DNA of 64,000 nt from Pyrenopolyporus hunteri (Eukaryota; Ascomycota; Sordariomycetes; Xylariales; Hypoxylaceae). Under the pieces are notes generated by a model. The model was given only the letters and a program-made list of their open reading frames with translations, did no database searches and had not been told where the DNA came from. The number at the start of each line of letters is the position of its first letter. Within the stretch, counting starts at the first letter, position 1. A program made the position numbers and the translations under genes. Below are positions 47,629-58,238 of the stretch, piece by piece. The stretch is taken from positions 3,038,001 through 3,102,000 of the forward strand of contig CADCXC010000003.1 in NCBI GenBank assembly GCA_902806595.1. The letters run 5' to 3'.

Positions 47629-49821
47629 TTATATCCTCGTGATTTCAACCCTAGCCCTCTCGAATACCTTATGACTAACTACACCTCCGTCATTCAACTC
47701 TTGGTCTGTTACCTTCGGTGGGAGTAGCGTCATCCGAGCATACGTGCCTGCGCCTCGCCTTTTCGAAAGGTACCCTGGGTTGATAAACAAAACACTGTCG
47801 ACGACCTAGCACGTGTCAGTAAACGCGTCCAACAAAAATGGTATATTCTAGGGGTTTATCACCTTTGCGAATGGAGCCAAAGCGCTCGGTACAATTACGA
47901 CATCAGGCCTGACGACTACCATTTCGCCCAATTTCAAGTAGCTAGTGTCAAGCATTGCCCCGGTAGGTAGTCCATCTGCAGTGCCTACCTTTGGTAGCTT
48001 CTGCCGGTCTACCGGTGGGAAGATGGGAAAGTAATGCCGCTGCTCGACTAAGTACCTGGAAGTCCTCGACAACGGGTTAGGATCAGGTGGCCGATCACCG
48101 ATAAGCTCCTGGTGATGTAAATCCCAAAGAATATCCTGGGAAGAGACTCCAAGGACTATCTCGTTGATGGACAGCGTCATAGGATTCCCGATTATGCGTG
48201 CAGCCTTGGGTAGTCCTAGGTCTTTTCTAGGGAAGGGCTCTTGCGGCCAGGATATATGTTTGTTAATGACATCGCGTACAGATGGTACTAAGAGAATCGT
48301 GATGGTAGGATTCGACGCAACGAGTCGGTTCAAGGCTGGAGAGATCATGTACTTGAACAAAGTAGACATTGTCGCGACTTCCGGATCCACGACCGCGTCA
48401 CCCGGGAGATCGAAATCGCCCGTGGCGATCAAAGGGTGGTCAGCATCTATAAACGGCCCTGTTAAGACAAGGGCGTCGGCATACGTGTCCGCCGCTTGGC
48501 TGCAAAGAGCATGTAGGGGTTCGAAATCGAGGTTATCATCGGCCGTATAGGGGCCCGAGCCGAATATCACATTCAACGGCAACGGTTCATCACCCGAATC
48601 CATCGCATCTGGACCGCCTCGAAGTCTTTCCCGATGAGCCTTGATAGCCTCCGGGGTGGACGCGGCATTGGGTAATGAGGGCATTTGTAGCACTTCCCGG
48701 ACAGTGAATTCACGGCCGGATGAGTTGATGCCCCTAAATGCGACAATCTGCCCCGGGAAAAACTGGTACCGGCCATCGAGCTTTTGCAGGTTCAAGGGAA
48801 TTCTTCGCCCCCCCCCGGTACGTCTCGAAGTTTCCAAGACAAGAGACGCAGCGTTCAGCTTGCCTTCCAAAGAATCCGATGCGATCCGGCCCACGGCAAC
48901 AATCTCGGAAGTGCTTTGACTAGCCGCACTACCAAATTCGCTATCGTCTATGCCTTGATGATCTCTTATAAGGCTTAGAAATTCGTCTATCCGATCATCC
49001 AGAATCTCGGATGCTTCCGAGGACTTCATAGCAAGCGTTTTGTAGCCTAACTTCTTCATATCGGAGGCTGCAGTTAGTTTGATTCGCGACTCCCCAAACG
49101 GTGCGGTTGGGGATTTGGAGGGATTGAGGCGGTCGTTGAGGACCTCTATCACCTCCCCTGGATTGTGGCGATCGTTAAAAGAAGTTGCCCTGTGATTTGT
49201 TAGCATCTTGCAGCTATTGGGCCACGCTGGACGGCAACTTACGGGATAGTATTCAGAAAGTCTAACTGTGCTTCCGTTCGCATAGAGCTCTTAGAGTCGG
49301 GAGAGCTGCCAGGACCGTTGCTTCTCAACCGCGCCATAGACGGGGTTTCGTCTTGATACCGTTTCTTCGAGTTGTTCTTAGCATTCTTGTTCGACTTCCC
49401 CGTAGCCGATGTAGTGGGAACCATCCCTCCCAACCTGCATACCGTTAATCTTATACGGAACGGTCATCAAGATAATCAAGATGGCCGCTTACATGTCGTA
49501 TACATCGCCGCTGTTCTTGACGGTATTACGAGGCGTTCCGGCGGCGCGCTTCTCCGTCTTAACCTGGACATGGTGCCTCCTGTTGCTTCGCTCCAGAGCA
49601 TCTTGGATATCCTGCTTCAGGGCCCGCAAGGTTTCCACAGACATGTTGTTTCCATCCATTTCCATTGCTATACAGAACGACTCCCACTTGAAAAATAAGT
49701 CTTGAACTGATAGAGAATGCATCCGCATAATAGATTGTAGCTCGGAGATAACGTCGGGCTCAAGCTTCTTGTTCGAGCCACCGAACCGTTCATTCAATTC
49801 TGATACGTCTGCCTCCGCCAT
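47629..49821 (-). CDS. POL12: DNA polymerase alpha subunit B (POL12)
   Basis: Regulatory B subunit linking DNA polymerase alpha-primase to the replication fork. Exons are 49821-49493, 49434-49243, 49189-47863 and 47805-47629, giving 674 aa. The N-terminal helical domain starts MAEADVSELNERFGG. A low-complexity linker follows, then the OB fold (VGRIASD, GRYQFFPGQIVAFRGIN). The inactive phosphoesterase domain contains NVIFGSGPYTADDNLDFEPL, DALVLTGPFIDADHP, ILLVPSVRDV and RYLVEQRHYFPIFPP. The last exon, easily missed because exon 3 reads on to a nearby stop, supplies VVDSVLFINPGYLSKRRGAG and the ARMTLLPP segment. Without it the conserved C-terminus would be cut. Introns are 53-58 nt with clear CTAAC or CTGAC branch sites in the last two. 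Confidence 0.95.
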
Positions 49822-50821
49822 AGTGAATCGAGCACGATCCGGACTGCTCATTAACAAGTATGTTCGGTTCCTAAACTTTCGAATTGGCGCTATGTGGTGG
49901 ATGCGAAAAGGAAAGAGGAATCTATGCTGATAGTCCTCATCGCACTTGGCTGGTGTGAAGACTTGAAGACGCGCCTCTTCTAACTTTAGACGCGTCCAAG
50001 AAATGTTCGCGTTAAGTGGTTTGCTAGGTTATAGGATAGGTGACATGCGGGTCCTACGTATATAATTGGGTACCTAGATACCTATACTTAGGTAGGTACC
50101 TATAGTAGGTACCTACATTACCACCTGCATTCATGTATGTGGCAGGTACACTCCTGCATGTATCTAGGTACATATTCGTATACGTATTGGCCTTATGCTA
50201 GTACCAAACATGCGCCCATATATACAGGTCAGTAGGATATAGTTTCATAACTGTGGGGTGAGAAGACGCCAGGCATCAAGACGTACAGGTCAGTAGGATA
50301 TAGTTTCATAACTGTGGGGTGAGAAGACGCTAGGCATCAAGGACGTACTGCTCTATATAAATTAGTATATAAGATACCTACATCACCTGTTTATTCGGTT
50401 GCTCGCCACCAGCATGGGTCGATTAAGCCGTATGTTCGAAACCTGACTTTGTACTCACTTCTTGAATGGTTCAGTAGATGCCTTGATGCCTTACGCTCCA
50501 CAGTTATAAAACTATATCCTATTGACCTGTACATACCTAGGTACCTAGGTACCCAGGCATCCCACTCCCCCTGTCGCTTCGATAGGTACCTAAGCATGGG
50601 CCTTATCCTTATGTACCTGGGTTGAGTACCTGAGCTGAGGGAAGCCAACCTAGGTAGCAAATAAAAAGGGTTCAATCGGTTCTCTCTCAACACCGCCTCC
50701 CCATATTCGAATATTGGTGTGCTTCACACAACAACATTCGGAAGCATCCAAGTTTCCTTCGCATTTATTCTACTTTGGACGTCTTAACGGAATTATCCCG
50801 GAATATTGCTCGCGGATCAGA
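49822..50821. other. Divergent intergenic region with TIR repeat
   Basis: Contains the shared upstream region of POL12 and the SEC14-like gene, ACCTAGGT islands at 50068-50170 and 50536-50552, and the inverted-repeat element at 50225-50529. No gene is seen. Confidence 0.5.
50225..50529. mobile_element. 305-bp TIR repeat with TA flanks and duplicated left arm
   Basis: The left arm starts CAGGTCAGTAGGATATAG and continues TTTCATAACTGTGG. It is present twice in tandem with a 61-bp period (50225-50285 and 50286-50345) and one or two differences. An inverted copy forms the right end (about 50474-50529, ending CTATTGACCTG). TA dinucleotides flank the outermost ends (50223-50224 and 50530-50531) and also precede the second copy. 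This fits a small non-autonomous Tc1/mariner-like element whose left end has been duplicated. It is not RIPped. Confidence 0.7.
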
Positions 50822-51917
50822 ATGTCGAATTCAAAGACTGCCGCGACTCCTAGGAGCGCGGAGCCTTCGATCCTTGAAGAGAAGAACGAGGTTAACATAC
50901 TTAAGACACCACTTGCAGCTCCCGCCACAAGCAGCAGCGTGCCCGAGAAGCCCGCCCTTACCGCCGAGCAGCAGTCCAAGTATGACTGGCTTCTAAATCG
51001 CGTGAAGGGTTGGACCGAAGTTCACGCGACCAAGGACAAGTCAGGTCCTCTAACTGACAGCGAAAAGATGTGGCTCACGAGGGAGTGTCTGCTGCGATAT
51101 TTAAGAGCTACTAAGTGGCATGAAAAGGAAGCAGAGAAGCGCCTGTTGGAGACTCTAGCCTGGCGAAGAGAGTACGGGGTAGAGGAGTTGACTGCGGATC
51201 AGATCGGCCCTGAGAATGCTACCGGAAAGCAAGTCTTGCTGGGTTACGACAAGCAATGTCGGCCCTGCCATTATCTAAACCCAGGACGCCAGAACACAGA
51301 CGTCTCCCCTCGACAGGTCCAACATCTTGTTTTCATGCTCGAACGTGTTATCGACCTAATGCCGGCCCAGCAAGAAAATCTCAGCCTCCTCATCAACTTC
51401 AAGCAGAGCAAGAACCGCTCAAACACAGCCCCAGGCATTGGACAAGGTCGCGAGGTCCTACATATTCTTCAGACTCATTATCCCGAAAGGCTCGGGCGGG
51501 CGATGATTATCAACGGTTAGCTATTGTCAAGATATCAGGTTACGCGAAGCGGGCTAATGCGGGAATATAGTTCCATGGGTTGTCTGGGGCTTCTTTAAAC
51601 TCATCACACCCTTCATTGACCCGTTGACGAGAGAGAAGCTAAAGTTTAACGAAGATATGACGCAGTACGTGCCGAAGGAGCAGCTGTGGGCGGAATTTCC
51701 GGGAGGCGAGCTACGGTTCGAGTACGATCACGACGTGTACTGGCCTGCCCTGCAGAGGCTCTGTGCCGAGAAACGTGCCGGGCAAAAGCAGAGATGGGAA
51801 GCCGGAGGCAAACAGATCGGCGAGAAAGAAGACTATCTCAAGGGCCACGATGCCCAAGGGGTGTCATCCCCACCGGGTTATTCTACTGATGGCACTAAAG
51901 GCGGTGTCGCGGCGTAG
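50822..51917 (+). CDS. SEC14/PDR16-like CRAL-TRIO lipid transfer protein
   Basis: Phosphatidylinositol-transfer type protein. Exon 1 is 50822-51515, the 55-nt intron 51516-51570 (GCTAAT branch, ATATAG acceptor), exon 2 51571-51917; the total is 346 aa. CRAL-TRIO N: WLTRECLLRYLRATKWHEKEAEKRLLETLAWRREY. Lipid-binding domain: GKQVLLGYDKQCRPCHYLNP, VQHLVFMLERVIDLMP, LLINFKQSKNRSNTAPGIGQ, LQTHYPERLGRAMIIN joined to VPWVVWGFFKLITPFIDPLT, then EFPGGELRFEYDHDVYWP. The PERLGRA and NVPW motifs fit the PDR16/PDR17 branch of Sec14 homologues, which influence sterol and phospholipid composition and azole tolerance in yeast. The branch assignment is inference. Both exons and the reading frame are intact. 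Confidence 0.88.
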
Positions 51918-52361
51918 AAAACTCGAGACCCCGGGATCCTAGGAGAAATATAGCGAAGACGCGGGAACACGGCTACCCGACGTAACAGGTAGGTACCTTA
52001 AATAGAGAGGAGGATATTCGTACTTGTAGACGGCTGCATAGTGTATAAGAGGTATATACAACGAACTGTATCACGCCAACAGCCTCGTAGTTTAAGATAA
52101 AGAATGGTACCTAGGTAGGCAGGCCATGTCTACCTTATATACCCCTTAGAAGTACCTAAAGTCGATTGAAAGGGCATCGTCCACTATATACATGTACCTA
52201 GGTGCCTATGTATAGTCCCTACGCAGGGTACCTAGGACCAAGCATACATCTACATGTAGCCTAGCCTACCTATATATCTAGGTGCCCTAGTTGAGCATAC
52301 CTTAGGTACCTACAGTAGGTACCTATGCAAAGGTACCTAAGCAATGGAATTGACCTAGGTA
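51918..52361. other. Intergenic with palindromic island
   Basis: The 3' side of the SEC14-like gene. ACCTAGGT and GGTACC units are dense from 52105 to 52360 and run up to the left end of the next element. No gene is seen. Confidence 0.55.
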
Positions 52362-53245
52362 CAAATCGGGTCTAATAAGTTTCCGGACGGTTTTAATCCA
52401 TATACGTTTATATTTAAACATTAATAACTTAACCATTTCTAAAATAAATAAGATGAAATTTTATATATAAATATTTATAAATATTTTAAATATAAATATA
52501 ATTTTTTAAAATTTTTAAAACGTATATTTATAATATTATAAAATAATTAATATTTTATTTTTAATAATAAAATTTTAATCGAAAATAATTTTTAATTTAA
52601 TACTTTATATATATAATTATAATTATAATGAAATTATATAAAATTTAAAGTTTTTATTAATATAATTTTTATTATTTAAAAGTTAATAATAAATATTTAA
52701 AAATAAATTTAAAAAACTTTTATAAATATTATAATATCGTATAAATTTAAGTAAATTATTTTTAAAATTTTATTTTAAACGTAAAATAAACCTTTAAATA
52801 TAATATTAAAATTTCCCGGCGAAAAGTGAAAAATTCGTTGAAATAAAAATAAAAAGTAAAAATAATATTAAAATATAATATATATTTAACATTTTATTAA
52901 AAATATAAAACGTTAATGAAAATCTTCGAAATTTTATATTTAAACTTTTAAATAATTATATTAAATTATAAAAATTTTTAATTCTTTTAAAATAAGTTAT
53001 TACGGTTATTATTTACGGTATAAAATATTATATATTTTATTATTAAAAATAAAACGTTAATTATTTTATACTATTATAAATATACGTTTTAAAAATTTTA
53101 AAAAATTATATTTATGTTTAAAATATTTATAAATACTTATATATAAAATTTCATCTTATTTAATTTAGAAATAGTTAAGTTATTAATGTTTAAATATAAA
53201 CGTATATGGATTAAGACCGTCCGGAAACTTATTAGACCCGATTTG
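52362..53245. mobile_element. 884-bp RIPped element with about 210-bp inverted repeats and TA flanks
   Basis: The left end CAAATCGGGTCTAATAAG is repeated in inverted orientation at the right end, and the two arms match for about 210 bp each. They share TTTCCGGACGGT, CCATATACGTTTATATTTA and ATGAAATTTTATATATAA. TA lies directly outside both ends (52360-52361 and 53246-53247), as for Tc1/mariner-type insertion. The interior is A+T rich without coding capacity. The outer 40 bp keep G and C while the rest is depleted, so RIP acted but spared the tips. Long TIRs in so short an element suggest a non-autonomous, foldback-like derivative. Confidence 0.85.
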
Positions 53246-53487
53246 TACATTAGGTACTTGCCTAGGTACCTACATGTATCTAAGCACCCGGTACAATACA
53301 GCATGTACGTGTACCAGGCTAAAGAGCTCCACCTCAAAGACAGAACCAAACACCAAAGAACTTACAACTTCGGATATTCTCGAAGACACTACAAATATCA
53401 TAGACGGCCCCGAGCAGCGCACCCGAGATATTCGAGCTCCAGCCCCATACATCGGCATACCAGCGCGCAATTAACCCAACAGAAACA

Positions 53488-54234
53488 ATGTCGAGTCTCC
53501 AGCCCATAAAGGGGGGCGGCAAAGACCAACCGGGGTTGCGCTACCCTTCGAACGGCAAGACAATCTATCATCGACCGTTGAATCGCTCCAAGGCATCCGA
53601 GCTCAGTGGTGCTAGCTTCGCATATCTATTCTCCGAGATGGTAGGCTATGCGTCTAAGAAGATAGAGAGCATCCAAGACCTAGAAAAGCGGTAAGTGAGG
53701 CTAAGCGCATACGAGAGCAAGCGCAATCTTTGCCTGCCTGACAAGGTAGCTCTAAGTGCTAACGCGACCGCTCCGCGAGCTAGGCTCAACGCCCAAGGCC
53801 ATCCCATCGGCCTGAAACTCCTCGATCTACTACTCTACCGAGAACCACCGCGCTCGCAGACACGGCCCTTGAACATCATCACACTCCTTCACTTCATCAA
53901 GATCAACGTCTGGCAGCACTTGTTCGGCCGGGCGGCCGACGGCCTCGAAAAGTCATCCGACCCGACCAAGCCTGACGAGTATATGATCATCGACAACGAA
54001 CCGCTGGTCAACCGCTACATTAGCGTACCAAAGGACATGAGCCAGCTCAACTGTGCTGCCTATGTGGCGGGCATCATAGAGGGCGTGTGCGACGGTTCAG
54101 CATTTCCAGCGAGGGTCACGGCACATAGCGTAGGAAAACAAGAAGAGGGAGAGATGTGGCCCGGCAGGACGGTTTTCCTAGTTAAGTTCGCGCCCGAGGT
54201 AATGGAAAGAGAAGGATATCTAGGGAAAGGTTGA
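53488..54234 (+). CDS. TRS31: TRAPP complex subunit TRS31 (TRAPPC5)
   Basis: Core subunit of the TRAPP vesicle-tethering and Ypt1/Rab1 exchange complexes at the ER-Golgi boundary. Exon 1 is 53488-53690, the 93-nt intron 53691-53783 (GTAAGT, GCTAAC branch, GCTAG acceptor), exon 2 53784-54234; the total is 217 aa. The junction gives SIQDLEKRLNAQGHPIGLKL, the family motif, followed by LLDLLLYRE. Other family segments are YHRPLNRSKASELSGASFAYLFSEM and MSQLNCAAYVAGIIEGVC, the latter beside the conserved Cys region. An alternative acceptor at 53743-53745 also keeps the frame but would insert residues into the conserved block. The start ATG is 242 bp from the end of the 884-bp transposon. Confidence 0.93.
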
Positions 54235-54537
54235 GAGATGGCCATATCAGGCAAGGAACCAAGGAAGTAAGGAATATTGCTTCTAGCATCGCATGGCGTT
54301 TAGGATGATTCTACGGGACCCTCCCAGCATAGTTCCACGTTACTAAGAAAACGATATCCCAGGCTGGAAGGCATGGGTGCTTGCTGTGCGAACAATACCA
54401 AGTTAATGGAGGGCGGTCAAAGAAGGACCTTCAAGGCAAAAGGGTAAATCGATTCCGACTATCCGCCATGTTGACACCAGTGCCAGCCTCCGATAATTCA
54501 CACCCCCAAACTATTGCATCCCGAGCATATCCCATCA
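54235..54537. other. Short convergent intergenic region
   Basis: Lies between the 3' ends of TRS31 and the 112-aa gene on the other strand. No features are seen. Confidence 0.5.
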
Positions 54538-54949
54538 TCAACGGGGCAGTCCCCTGTATAGAGCTGCCTTAGGGGCGCGGCTTGCGCCTGTGCTAGGACC
54601 GCCGAACTTGTCCGACGCGGGTCCTCTGCCCATGAGCTCGACCAGGCCTAGATCTTTCCAGGCTGGCTCCTTGCTCCGCTGGGTGGCCTTCTGGATTCCG
54701 AACGCGGCATGCTGGTCGGGCACCACGTCGTCCTCGTCCTCGGGATTGATGGGTTGGTGGTGGGGGGGCACATATATCTCGTCATCCGGTAGCTTATCTT
54801 TGCAAAAGTCCTCAAACATGTCGGCATCACGCGGTTGTTGCATGTGCACGTACGTGTAGCAGCCGTCCTTGTTCTAAGACAGTATTAGCCCGGTAAGCCA
54901 GCCATAGTGTAGGCCTATAAAGTCGATCACTTAGAGGACGAAGTACCAT
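54538..54949 (-). CDS. Small conserved-looking protein of unknown function, 112 aa
   Basis: I do not recognise this protein. The best model has a first exon of the ATG alone (54949-54947), a 73-nt intron (54946-54874, GTACTT donor, GGCTAATAC branch, TCTTAG acceptor) and exon 2 (54873-54538). The product starts MNKDGCYTYVHMQQPRDADM, continues with FEDFCKDKLPDDEIYVPP and an acidic stretch INPEDEDDVVPD, and ends basic. The composition is soluble, hydrophilic and coding-like, with a clean frame over 112 codons and no signal peptide or membrane span. It is convergent with TRS31. An alternative is that exon 2 is the last exon of a longer gene starting further right, but I found no other coding-like exon there. 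Confidence 0.55.
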
Positions 54950-55196
54950 TATGACGAGCCAAACAGGCTTTTACTATTAGTCTGTCGTGGCTGGACGCTT
55001 ATCGACACCGAAGGCTGTCAACGAGGCCACCGAACGCGTTCATAGGTTAAGTCGGTATGTACGCCTTTAAGTGAGAAAAAGCGGGATCGACGGGCGGAAT
55101 GCGATGAAAATGAAAGTTCTACTGTGCTACTTACTACCTAGGTAGGTACGTACAGTACGTGGGCGCGGGGCTAGCAACATCACTTCGTCTAATATA
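54950..55196. other. Upstream region of the 112-aa gene
   Basis: No gene or clear repeat beyond a GGTAGGTACGTACAGTACGT stretch at 55141-55160. Confidence 0.45.
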
Positions 55197-55484
55197 TGGC
55201 TTTCAAAGGTTCTGTCCATACCAGAAATATCAGCCAGCTGTCATACTATTTTTGCAGCTGTCTGACAGCCGTTCTGTCTCAAGGTAACGTTATATACGCT
55301 AAATTTTAATGAATACCCGCTATAATTCAGCGCGTATCCACTAAGATTTAGTGGACATTCTGAAATTTTAGCCTTGGATAATAGCCCTGTTATCTTTTCG
55401 AAAATGCGCCAACCGATGCCGCACTGACAAAATGATGTGGCAGCTGGTAGATTTTTCTAGTATGGACAAAACTTTTGAAAGCCA
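55197..55484. mobile_element. 288-bp MITE with about 45-bp imperfect TIRs
   Basis: The left end TGGCTTTCAAAGGTTCTGTC and the reverse complement of the right end TGGCTTTCAAAAGTTTTGTC continue together through CATACYAGAAA and an ACCAGCTG/GCCAGCTG box. Inside are short inverted motifs (TTTAGTGGAC, CTAAATTTT). There is no coding capacity. The target duplication is unclear: the left flank ends ATA and the right continues CATCC. Composition is normal, so this copy is not heavily RIPped. Confidence 0.75.
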
Positions 55485-56667
55485 CATCCGTACCTAGGTA
55501 GGTATTAGATTGTCTGCGGAATTCAGAAGGGGCGGCAAGTTATAATTACGTAACGAGACTTGCGCGGGTGCGGTATTTCAAAGAGGTAGGTACCTAGGTA
55601 CTTACCTCGGGATGTACTAATTACCACATACATAGGTCGTGGATGTCCACTAGGTAGTACTACCTCGATTTACATAACCCTGCTGAGAATCTAAGCTTAG
55701 GCAATAGATTATAGCTCATCGAATTCCGTCCATCCTTCATATACGTACCTGGGTAATGATTATACTATTACCACTTGTAGAAGAAGAATTGCAGATGAAG
55801 TGGCGTACCCGGTACCTACCAGGTGACTACCACCGCATGCATGTAGGTACCTAGGTAGCATGATGGTAGGTACCTACACTGGGCGTACCCGAGGGGTTTG
55901 CGGCTCCACGGCAGCTGCACGGCTATGTACATGTATCTCTATCTTTCCCTTTCCTGTATAACATAGACATGGACACCCTCGCTTATTACTCGCGTAGGCA
56001 CCCAAAGTACCTACCTAGGTACATAAGCCGGATCCTGAGTCCTGTTGATACGTATTATACCCGCCACGTATCCGTACTCACATACACGTAGGTAGACGAC
56101 GAGCTGTGTTACCACGCACCGTTTCTGTAATACTTTCTTAGCGAGCTCATGAATAATCGTATTCCGGGCGCGTACCTAGTCGGAAATTAGGGCCTGTCAT
56201 TTAGCACTGAGACGCGCGTAAGACAGGTTTCAAGAAGGCGTGGTCCGTTAAAAATCTCCGTTCTCGACATCCTTAGAGAAACAGCCCAAATGCTAGGTAC
56301 CTAGGTACCCATCGTTCGGCGTTGGGTTTACCTGTATACTCACTGGAACCATTACAAGGAGTTGCACGTATCTCACTCTCCGTCTACCTGAATTTCCATA
56401 GGTTTGCGAGGGTAAGGGGGCGTAGAGACTTGAACTCGGTCACGCCGTGAGGTCGCATAACGTAGACAGCATGTGGGGGAGAGAATGAGCATCATGAATT
56501 CATTGCTTAGTGCTATCTTAGTAGAGCCCGGTATCATACCTAGCATTGCCTTTCCAGCGCAAACTCAACTAGCGAGCTACCGGAAACCCCATTTTGCGGC
56601 ATATTTCAACATATCTCCCGCCTAGGTACGAGAGCCCTTCGGGTAGGCTCACATAAATCCCGTGCAC
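55485..56667. other. Intergenic region
   Basis: ACCTAGGT islands occur at 55586-55606, 55840-55878 and 56293-56312. No gene is seen between the MITE and the 3' end of the first secreted-protein gene. Confidence 0.5.
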
Positions 56668-57276
56668 TCAAGTAAGATAGAGGCCAACGCCGTAGGCTCT
56701 ATCGAGGTACCATCCCCGAAGACCATTCGCAATACACTCACTCATGATGGAGCTGGTCATGTACTGGGCGGCGAGGGAAGGAGAAATGGTGGAGGTGCCG
56801 ACTCGCTGAGGACAAACCGACGCGGTGCAGCCGCCCGAAAAGACTTGGTAGCAACCCTCGACCAGTTTGACGGTGATGTCGCCCTGTATGGCTCGAAGTT
56901 GCCTGATCGCGCCGTCGCAGTCGTCAGCCGAAGGGGCGGGACCCTATATCGAGTATTAGCAAGTGCATAGAGTGTGTATAATTCCAGCATCTACTCCGGG
57001 ACAGAAGGGGGAAGAGGGGGGCCTTACGAATTCGGCGACAGGCTGGTGGCAACGGTGAACCGCGTCACGGCGCTGCTTAGCCTGCTTGGTGATAGATTCG
57101 GCAACAGATTCGGCAATCATTTCAGAGAGCACGGCCTCTTGCATAGAATCGGGTGAGAGGACCAAATGGTGCGCTCCTACTTTCTTATCTTCCATGGGAA
57201 AGGCCGTAGCTGCAACAGACGGCAGATTAAGGAGGCCAATCGTGACGGCTAAGACAGCCATCCGATCCGGAAACAT
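56668..57276 (-). CDS. Secreted cysteine-rich protein with Kex2-type pro-region (copy 1)
   Basis: Predicted 174-aa secreted protein of unrecognised family. Exon 1 is 57276-57028 (83 codons), the 84-nt intron 57027-56944 (GTAAGG donor, GCTAATAC branch, ATATAG acceptor), exon 2 56943-56668. A hydrophobic signal peptide covers about residues 6-25 (MAVLAVTIGLL). A charged pro-region ends in KQRR at 67-70, a Kex2-like site, followed by DAVHRC. The mature part has six Cys at 76, 92, 114, 122, 127 and 153, spaced C-x15-C-x21-C-x7-C-x4-C-x25-C, and ends GVGLYLT. Met6 is an equally good start. The opposite-strand 102-aa frame over exon 2 is a shadow. The neighbour at 58239-58767 is its paralogue. Secretion and processing are inferred from sequence; the role is unknown. 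Confidence 0.8.
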
Positions 57277-58238
57277 GATAAGTAGTGGGCAGCGTGGCCG
57301 ATATGGTGTCCGTTAATGGTGTCCGTTGATGATTGGTGGTGGTGACTGTCGAACCAGAAGGCTATCCTTGGAACGAACTGATACTTTCGGAGCGAGGCCC
57401 GTCGATTAATTTATGACTCGGTTTGCCTAGGTAGTTTCGTCGAGGGGCGCGAATAATCGGCGACAAGATAGATCAATAGATCATACCAGTTTATGTTGGG
57501 AGGACGGCTTGAGATGGAAGAGGTAGACACCAGGAAGATTCAGCAACAATCACGGCCCGAGTCTCGAGATACGTCAGGTACCTCCTACCTACTCGAGTAG
57601 GTACACAAATCATGTGTACTTCCAGGAAGAGCAAAAGGGGGGAAGGCGCTTTCCAAATTACACTCACCTACATGTACCTACATGTAGGTAGGTAGGTATC
57701 CTAAGGGCTTCGGAACCTGAGTACATACCTAGGTAATCTACCTCAGTTATCTACTGTGATGCCTGAGAGAGACTATTGAAATGCAGATAGTACCTAACCT
57801 GTACACACCCATAAATCTTAGTCCCAAAAGGCTAGACCATGATGTCCCAAACTCCCAGGTGCCTCCCGGGTAAGACGCGCTGGTATTAGCTACGGGCCCC
57901 GAGTCCCCTTATGATTGCCTAGGTACCTACCTACCTAACTAACTACCTATGTAGGTAGGTACATTTGGTTGTCGTGGCACCGCTCTCAGTTGCTTCGCCC
58001 TTGTAATAACGAAGAGTTATACAGTCAGGTATAAGGTACGTTATCAGAGCCATCACTATGGATCCATGACTGTTTTTTGTAGGTGGTCTTCGACCCGGTT
58101 CGTCTGTACATGAGCTTCGTGGGAGCCATAGAGAGGTAGATAATGACAATGACCATCACATCCTCAATAGTTCCATCGTAGACCTTGCAAGAACGAAATC
58201 GGCCACCCTCCCCCTCCAACCTTTGGTGCGTTCAAACG
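57277..58238. other. Spacer between the two secreted-protein genes
   Basis: About 960 bp holding the promoter of copy 1 and the 3' side of copy 2, with ACCTACATGTAGGTAGG-type islands at 57665-57700 and 57920-57962. I looked for a third family member and saw none. Confidence 0.5.

Noticed and set aside
47848..47862. Stop codon apparently ending POL12 at exon 3
   Set aside because: It lies in a 57-nt intron. Splicing to 47805 restores the conserved family C-terminus.
56662..56970. 102-aa plus-strand frame
   Set aside because: It lies antisense over exon 2 of the first secreted-protein gene. The minus-strand reading has a signal peptide, clean introns and a paralogue; the plus-strand one has none.
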